Of a stretch of DNA of 64,000 nt, positions 58,201-64,000 are shown piece by piece. Both the position numbers and the translations under genes were made by a program. The DNA is from Ensifer aridi (GTDB lineage Bacteria; Pseudomonadota; Alphaproteobacteria; Rhizobiales; Rhizobiaceae): NCBI RefSeq assembly GCF_002078505.1, contig NZ_LUAV01000016.1, forward strand, positions 21,354 through 85,353, given 5' to 3'. Each line of letters starts with the position of its first letter. Positions within the stretch are counted from its first letter, which is position 1. The notes under the pieces were generated by a model, which was given only the letters and a program-made list of their open reading frames with translations, ran no database searches and had not been told where the DNA came from.

Positions 58201-58841
58201 CAGGCGGCCTTTTCCGTCGCGAGCTTCAGCCCGAGCGCGATGAAGACCATGCCGCTCGCCCGGTCGATCCACTTGCTCGCGCGCGTGAATGCAGCGCGCA
58301 TTCGCGGCGTGGTCATGAACAGGCTGACACCGACGAACCAGAGGATCAGAGCGCTCGCCATGACGAGGCCGTAGCCGAATTTGACCATCATCGGCGTATG
58401 GGCGCTGACGACGGTCGAGAAGATCGACAGGAAGAAGAACACCGCCTTCGGGTTGAGCGCGTTGGCGGCGAAGCCGAGGCCGAAGGCCTTCAGCGCCGAT
58501 TGCCCCCTGCCTTTGCCAGAATCTTCACCCGCCTCGACGGCGATCTCCGTCTGGCCGGCGCGAAGCGCCTTGACGCCGATATAGATGAGGTAAGCGACGC
58601 CGCACCATTTGACGATGTTGAAGAGGTAGATTGACTGGGAAATGATCAGCCCCAGGCCGAGAATGGTATAGGTGACATGGAACATCAGCGATGTGCCGAT
58701 GCCGAAGGAGGTGATGATTGCCTGCCGCCGGCCGTGCACCAGCGACTGCCGCATCACCATGGCGAGGTCCGCGCCGGGGGAAACGATGGCGAAGGAGAAG
58801 ATCGCCATCAGCGAAGCGAGTTCGATCAGATAGTTGCTCAT
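58200..58841 (-). CDS. LysE/RhtB-family amino-acid exporter
   Basis: A 213-aa inner-membrane protein with about six helices and the family start GADLAMVMRQSLVHGRRQAI (PGAD motif). LysE/RhtB members export amino acids such as lysine, threonine or homoserine; the substrate here is unknown. It is the first gene of a coupled set (lysE, secreted protein, SDR) that lies between sucB and lpdA. Confidence 0.9.
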   Translation of the reverse strand: MSNYLIELASLMAIFSFAIVSPGADLAMVMRQSLVHGRRQAIITSFGIGTSLMFHVTYTILGLGLIISQSIYLFNIVKWCGVAYLIYIGVKALRAGQTEIAVEAGEDSGKGRGQSALKAFGLGFAANALNPKAVFFFLSIFSTVVSAHTPMMVKFGYGLVMASALILWFVGVSLFMTTPRMRAAFTRASKWIDRASGMVFIALGLKLATEKAA

Positions 58842-58989
58842 GCCTTTGCGACCGGTGCTTTGAAGACCCAGATGGAGCCGGAGAGAGCCTGAATGCGCGC
58901 ATAACGTGCCTCCCGAACCCTAACCTCTAGCGCCATGACTGTCGATTCCCTGCTGGCGCGTCGGCGGGGACGGCGAGCGTCGAGGAGAA

Positions 58990-59012
58990 GGAAACGGGGG
59001 CTCACGCCCCCG
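58990..59012 (-). terminator. Terminator-like hairpin after sucB
   Basis: A 7-bp GC stem CGGGGGC / GCCCCCG with a 4-nt loop, followed on the minus strand by GTTTCC, just past the sucB stop. It may partly separate sucAB from the downstream lysE-to-lpdA genes. Confidence 0.5.
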
Positions 59013-59018
59013 CCTCCT

Positions 59019-60266
<1,248 letters not shown>

Positions 60267-60312
60267 GATTTTTGTCCGTTGATCAGATTTCTGTTTCAAG
60301 CTCTTAAGTTAC

Positions 60313-60356
60313 GCACTCCCGGACGGAAAACCGCTACGCACTTTTCCTGGAAGTGC
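60313..60356. repeat. Palindromic repeat copy between sucA and sucB
   Basis: GCACTCC...GGAAGTGC arms around CGGACGGAAAACCGCTACGC and ACTTTTCCTGG. The interior matches the family at 27929-27978; the arms have changed in a compensatory way. Confidence 0.6.
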
Positions 60357-60387
60357 TCCAGCGATTGGCAGACCGTGAGGGGCTTGA

Positions 60388-63384
60388 TCAGCCCCCCAGC
60401 GCGTCCTCGAGGAAGGCGGCAAGCTGCGCCATGTGCTTGGACATCAGGCCGGTTGCCGGCGAAGCGGCGGCCGGGCGGCCGGTGTAGCGCACCCGCTGGT
60501 ACTTCGCGTCGATATGGGCAAGGACCCATTCGAGATAGGGGTCGATGAACGACCAGGCGCCCATGTTCTTCGGCTCTTCCTGGCACCAGACCATCTCCGC
60601 ATGACGGAAGCGGCTGAGCTCGTTGATGAGCGCCTTGGCCGGGAACGGATAGAGCTGCTCGACGCGCAGCAGATAGATGTCGTCGATGCCGCGCTTCTCG
60701 CGCTCTTCGAGGAGGTCGTAATAGACCTTGCCCGAGCACATGACGACGCGACGGATCTTCGAATCCTTCTGCAGCTTGATCGGGCCGTCCTTGATGACCT
60801 CCGCATCGTCCCAGAGCAGCCGGTGGAAGGAGCTCTCGCCGGCCATTTCGGAGAGGCTGGAGACCGCCCGCTTGTGGCGCAGCAACGACTTCGGCGTCAT
60901 CAGGATCAGCGGCTTGCGGAAATCGCGCTTCACCTGGCGGCGCAGGATATGGAAGTAGTTCGCCGGCGTCGTGACGTTGGCGACCTGCATGTTGTCTTCC
61001 GCGCAGAGCTGCAGGAAGCGCTCCAGGCGCGCGGAGGAATGCTCCGGCCCCTGGCCCTCATAACCGTGCGGCAGCAGGCAGACGAGACCCGACATGCGCA
61101 GCCACTTGCGCTCGCCCGACGAGATGAACTGGTCGAAGATCACCTGCGCGCCGTTGGCGAAGTCGCCGAACTGGGCTTCCCAGAGCGTCAGCGCGTTCGG
61201 ACGGGCGAGCGAATAGCCGTATTCGAAGCCGAGCACCGCCTCTTCCGAGAGCATCGAATTGATGACCTCGTAGCGGGCCTGGGTCGGCGAGAGGTTGGCG
61301 AGCGGAATGTAGCGCTCCTCCGTCTCCTGATCGTAGAGGACGGAATGGCGTTGCGAGAAGGTGCCGCGCTCACAGTCCTGGCCGGACAGACGGATCTTCG
61401 TCCCCTCCGTCACGAGCGTACCGAAGGCAAGCGCCTCAGCCATCGCCCAGTCGATCCCCTCGCCGGTCTGGATCATGTTGGCGCGATTTTCCATGAAGCG
61501 CTGGATGGTTCGATGCGCGCTGAAGCCGGCCGGGATCTCGGAAAGCTTGCGGCCGATCTCCTTCAATTGCTTCATCGGCACCGAGGTCCTGCCGCGGCGC
61601 TGCTCATCCTGGTTGTCGGCCGTGCGCAGGCCCGACCAGGCGCCGTCGAGCCAGTCCGCCTTGTTCGGCTTATAGGACTGGCCGGCCTCGAATTCCTGCT
61701 CGAGATGAGCGCGCAAGTCCGCCTTCATCTTCTCCACGTCGCCCTCGGTCATGAGGCCTTCGGCGATCAGACGCTGCGAATAGAGCTGGACCACCGTCTT
61801 GTGGGCGCGGATGGCGCGATACATCTTCGGCTGCGTGAACGCCGGCTCGTCGCCCTCGTTGTGGCCGAAGCGGCGATAGCAGAACATGTCGATGACGACC
61901 GGCTTGTGGAACTTCATCCGGAACTCGGTCGCGACCTTGGCGGCGTAGACGACCGCTTCCGGATCGTCGCCGTTCACGTGGAAGATCGGCGCCTCGATCA
62001 TTTTCGCTACGTCCGAGGGATAGGGCGAAGAGCGCGAGAAGGCCGGGTTGGTCGTGAAGCCGATCTGGTTGTTGATGATGAAGTGCACGGTGCCGGCAAC
62101 GCGATGACCGCGCAGGCCGGACAGGCCGAGAATTTCGGCAACGACGCCCTGGCCGGCAAAGGCTGCATCGCCATGGAGCAGCAGCGGCATGACCTTGACG
62201 CGCTCGCGCAGCGGAATGATGTCGCCCTCGAAGACGGTGGCGATCTGGTCCTGCTTGGCGCGCGCCTTGCCCATGACCACCGGGTTGACGATCTCGAGAT
62301 GTGACGGATTCGCCGTCAGCGACAGATGCACCTTGTTGCCATCGAACTCGCGGTCGGAAGAGGCGCCGAGGTGGTACTTCACGTCACCCGAGCCTTCTAC
62401 GTCGTCAGGCGCATAGGAACCGCCCTTGAACTCGTGGAAGATGGCCCGGTGCGGCTTGGCCATGACCTGCGAGAGCACGTTCAAACGGCCGCGATGCGCC
62501 ATGCCGAGGACGATCTCCTTGAGACCGAGCTGTCCGCCGCGCTTGATGATCTGCTCGAGCGCCGGGATCAGCGATTCGCCGCCGTCGAGGCCGAAACGCT
62601 TGGTGCCCTTGTACTTGACGTCGATGAACTGCTCGAAGCCCTCCGCTTCGATCAGCTTCTGCAGGATCGCCTTCTTGCCCTCGGGGGTGAATTCGACGCC
62701 CTTGTCCGGACCCTCGATCCGCTCCTGGATCCAGGCCTTCTCTTCCGGGTTGGACATGTGCATGAACTCGACGCCCATCGTCGAGCAATAGGTCCGCTCG
62801 AGGATCTCGACCATCTCGCGCACGGTCGCGTATTCGAGACCGAGCACGTTGTCGATGAAGATCTTGCGATCGTAATCCTTCTCTTCGAAGCCATAGGTCT
62901 TCGGCGAGAGCTCGTCGTAATCCTCGACCGGATCGGCAAGGCCGAGGGGGTCGAGCTTGGCGTGCAGATGGCCGCGCATGCGATAGGCGCGGATCATCAT
63001 GATAGCGCGCACGGAATCGCGGGTCGACTGATGAACCTCGGCCTCGCTGACCGGAACACCAGCGACGGCGGCGGCCTCCTCTGCTTTGGCCTTGACCTTC
63101 TTCTCGATGACCTTTTCAACCGTGCCCCAGTCACCGTCGAGCGCCGAGACCAGTTCGCCATTGGCGGGAATAGGCCAATTGCTCTTCTTCCAGGAGGCGC
63201 CCTTGGCCGCCTTCACCACATCTTCGGGCCTGTCGGCGAGCGCCTTGAAGAAGGACTGCCATTCGGCCGAAACGGAAGACGGATCCGCTTCATAGCGCGC
63301 GTAGAGCTGCTCGATATAGGCGGCATTGGCGCCGTCCAGAAACGATGTGAGCTGGAATTGCTCGTTGGCCTCTTGCCTTGTCAT
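60388..63384 (-). CDS. sucA: 2-oxoglutarate dehydrogenase E1 component
   Basis: A 998-aa thiamine-diphosphate-dependent decarboxylase of the TCA cycle. It has the N-terminal E2-binding segment (FLDGANAAYIEQLYARYEAD), the E1 core with HRGRLNVL and the ThDP motif (GDAAFAGQG...NNQIGFTT), and a C-terminal transketolase-like domain ending in AFLEDALGG. The start at 63384 gives 998 residues, the rhizobial norm; the frame stays open 21 codons further. It lies downstream of sucD with a 177-nt gap. Confidence 0.97.
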   Translation of the reverse strand: MTRQEANEQFQLTSFLDGANAAYIEQLYARYEADPSSVSAEWQSFFKALADRPEDVVKAAKGASWKKSNWPIPANGELVSALDGDWGTVEKVIEKKVKAKAEEAAAVAGVPVSEAEVHQSTRDSVRAIMMIRAYRMRGHLHAKLDPLGLADPVEDYDELSPKTYGFEEKDYDRKIFIDNVLGLEYATVREMVEILERTYCSTMGVEFMHMSNPEEKAWIQERIEGPDKGVEFTPEGKKAILQKLIEAEGFEQFIDVKYKGTKRFGLDGGESLIPALEQIIKRGGQLGLKEIVLGMAHRGRLNVLSQVMAKPHRAIFHEFKGGSYAPDDVEGSGDVKYHLGASSDREFDGNKVHLSLTANPSHLEIVNPVVMGKARAKQDQIATVFEGDIIPLRERVKVMPLLLHGDAAFAGQGVVAEILGLSGLRGHRVAGTVHFIINNQIGFTTNPAFSRSSPYPSDVAKMIEAPIFHVNGDDPEAVVYAAKVATEFRMKFHKPVVIDMFCYRRFGHNEGDEPAFTQPKMYRAIRAHKTVVQLYSQRLIAEGLMTEGDVEKMKADLRAHLEQEFEAGQSYKPNKADWLDGAWSGLRTADNQDEQRRGRTSVPMKQLKEIGRKLSEIPAGFSAHRTIQRFMENRANMIQTGEGIDWAMAEALAFGTLVTEGTKIRLSGQDCERGTFSQRHSVLYDQETEERYIPLANLSPTQARYEVINSMLSEEAVLGFEYGYSLARPNALTLWEAQFGDFANGAQVIFDQFISSGERKWLRMSGLVCLLPHGYEGQGPEHSSARLERFLQLCAEDNMQVANVTTPANYFHILRRQVKRDFRKPLILMTPKSLLRHKRAVSSLSEMAGESSFHRLLWDDAEVIKDGPIKLQKDSKIRRVVMCSGKVYYDLLEEREKRGIDDIYLLRVEQLYPFPAKALINELSRFRHAEMVWCQEEPKNMGAWSFIDPYLEWVLAHIDAKYQRVRYTGRPAAASPATGLMSKHMAQLAAFLEDALGG

Positions 63385-63561
63385 GGTCTCTTGCGGACGT
63401 GAGTCCGCCTCCTGACTTAAGTTGGGTTGCCGGATTGTCCCGGTCATGTTTGCCTGGCGCCCGGATCAGGGGCCTTCGCCCATCTCGCCCGACCGCATCA
63501 TCATGGTGTCTTTCGTGGCTCCAATGGGGCGACCGTATGCCGCCCCATCGCACTGTTGTGG

Positions 63562-64000
63562 TCAGCCCTTGAGAACTTCGACCAGCGTCTTGCCGAGGCG
63601 GGCCGGAGACGGCGAGACGCGAATGCCGGCGGATTCCATCGCGGCGATCTTGTCTTCCGCGCCGCCCTTGCCACCCGAGATGACGGCGCCGGCATGGCCC
63701 ATGGTGCGACCGGGAGGCGCCGTACGGCCGGCGATGAAGCCGACCATCGGCTTCTTGCGGCCACGCTTGGCCTCGTCCTTCAGGAACTGCGCCGCATCCT
63801 CTTCGGCCGAGCCGCCGATCTCGCCGATCATGATGATCGACTTGGTCTCGTCGTCGGCGAGGAACATCTCGAGCACGTCGATGAACTCGGTGCCCTTGAC
63901 CGGGTCGCCACCGATGCCGACGGCCGTCGTCTGGCCGAGGCCCTCATTCGTGGTCTGGAACACAGCCTCGTAGGTGAGCGTGCCGGAGCGCGACAGAACG
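63562..64000 (-). CDS. sucD: Succinyl-CoA synthetase alpha subunit (5' end outside window)
   Basis: The C-terminal 145 codons plus stop; the start lies beyond the right edge. It contains the ligase domain with [15 protein letters not shown] and the phospho-histidine motif [12 protein letters not shown]. It catalyses the substrate-level phosphorylation step converting succinyl-CoA to succinate. It is upstream of sucA on the same strand, consistent with the sucCDAB order of alphaproteobacteria. Confidence 0.95.
   Translation of the reverse strand, partial: VLSRSGTLTYEAVFQTTNEGLGQTTAVGIGGDPVKGTEFIDVLEMFLADDETKSIIMIGEIGGSAEEDAAQFLKDEAKRGRKKPMVGFIAGRTAPPGRTMGHAGAVISGGKGGAEDKIAAMESAGIRVSPSPARLGKTLVEVLKG

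Overview
The window reads as the main chromosome of a Sinorhizobium/Ensifer species (close to S. meliloti or S. medicae). The evidence is a high-GC alphaproteobacterial codon pattern, the split ATP synthase operon (atpHAGDC without F0 genes), mur-sitABCD, the glpD-glpSTPQUV glycerol ABC operon, the fdsGBA formate dehydrogenase operon, sucA/sucB/lpdA, and several families of short intergenic palindromes typical of rhizobia. I saw no rRNA, tRNA, CRISPR array, insertion sequence or prophage.

Layout. 1-3.8 kb: a CoxS-type [2Fe-2S] subunit, a glycine-zipper lipoprotein, and an ECF sigma factor with a C-terminal TPR-like extension (ECF42 type) in an operon with two DGPF/YCII proteins, divergent from a small membrane-protein gene. 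4-13.1 kb: tamA and a giant tamB. 13.1-17 kb: an APH(3')-like kinase, a VOC protein, an Lrp/AsnC regulator divergent from arginase, and an orphan CheW. 17-25.3 kb (minus strand): SDR, LysR regulator, fdsG, fdsB, an uncharacterised 85-aa gene, fdsA, fdhD, fdsD. 25.4-34.1 kb (plus): glpR, glpD and glpSTPQUV. 34.3-39.4 kb: a DMT exporter, then mur divergent from sitABCD. 39.6-42.2 kb: a membrane-anchored hypothetical, and an Lrp regulator divergent from a saccharopine/lysine dehydrogenase-family enzyme. 42.5-47.7 kb (minus): atpCDGAH. 47.9-55.4 kb: membrane protein, priA, transaldolase, acyltransferase, xerC, TraB/GumN protein, DUF2867 protein. 55.5-64 kb (minus): lpdA, SDR, secreted protein, LysE exporter, sucB, sucA and the 3' part of sucD.

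How the genes work together. Most of the window is core metabolism with local control: LysR with formate oxidation, GlpR with glycerol-3-phosphate use, Mur with manganese uptake, and two Lrp-type regulators each divergent from an amino-acid catabolic enzyme. Candidate operators are visible for these.

The most notable observations are: (a) a 12-bp perfect inverted repeat that places two divergent ECF42-type promoters (TGTCGA, 17-nt spacer, CGTC or CGAC) back to back, one for the DGPF-DGPF-sigma operon and one for a previously unlinked 71-aa membrane protein; (b) three exact 478-codon tandem units inside tamB that account for its unusual length; (c) an 85-aa gene coupled by ATGA overlaps on both sides between fdsB and fdsA; (d) an intergenic palindromic repeat family that in one case forms the 3' end of the fdhD reading frame; (e) a glycerol transporter ATPase pair with one site predicted to be degenerate.
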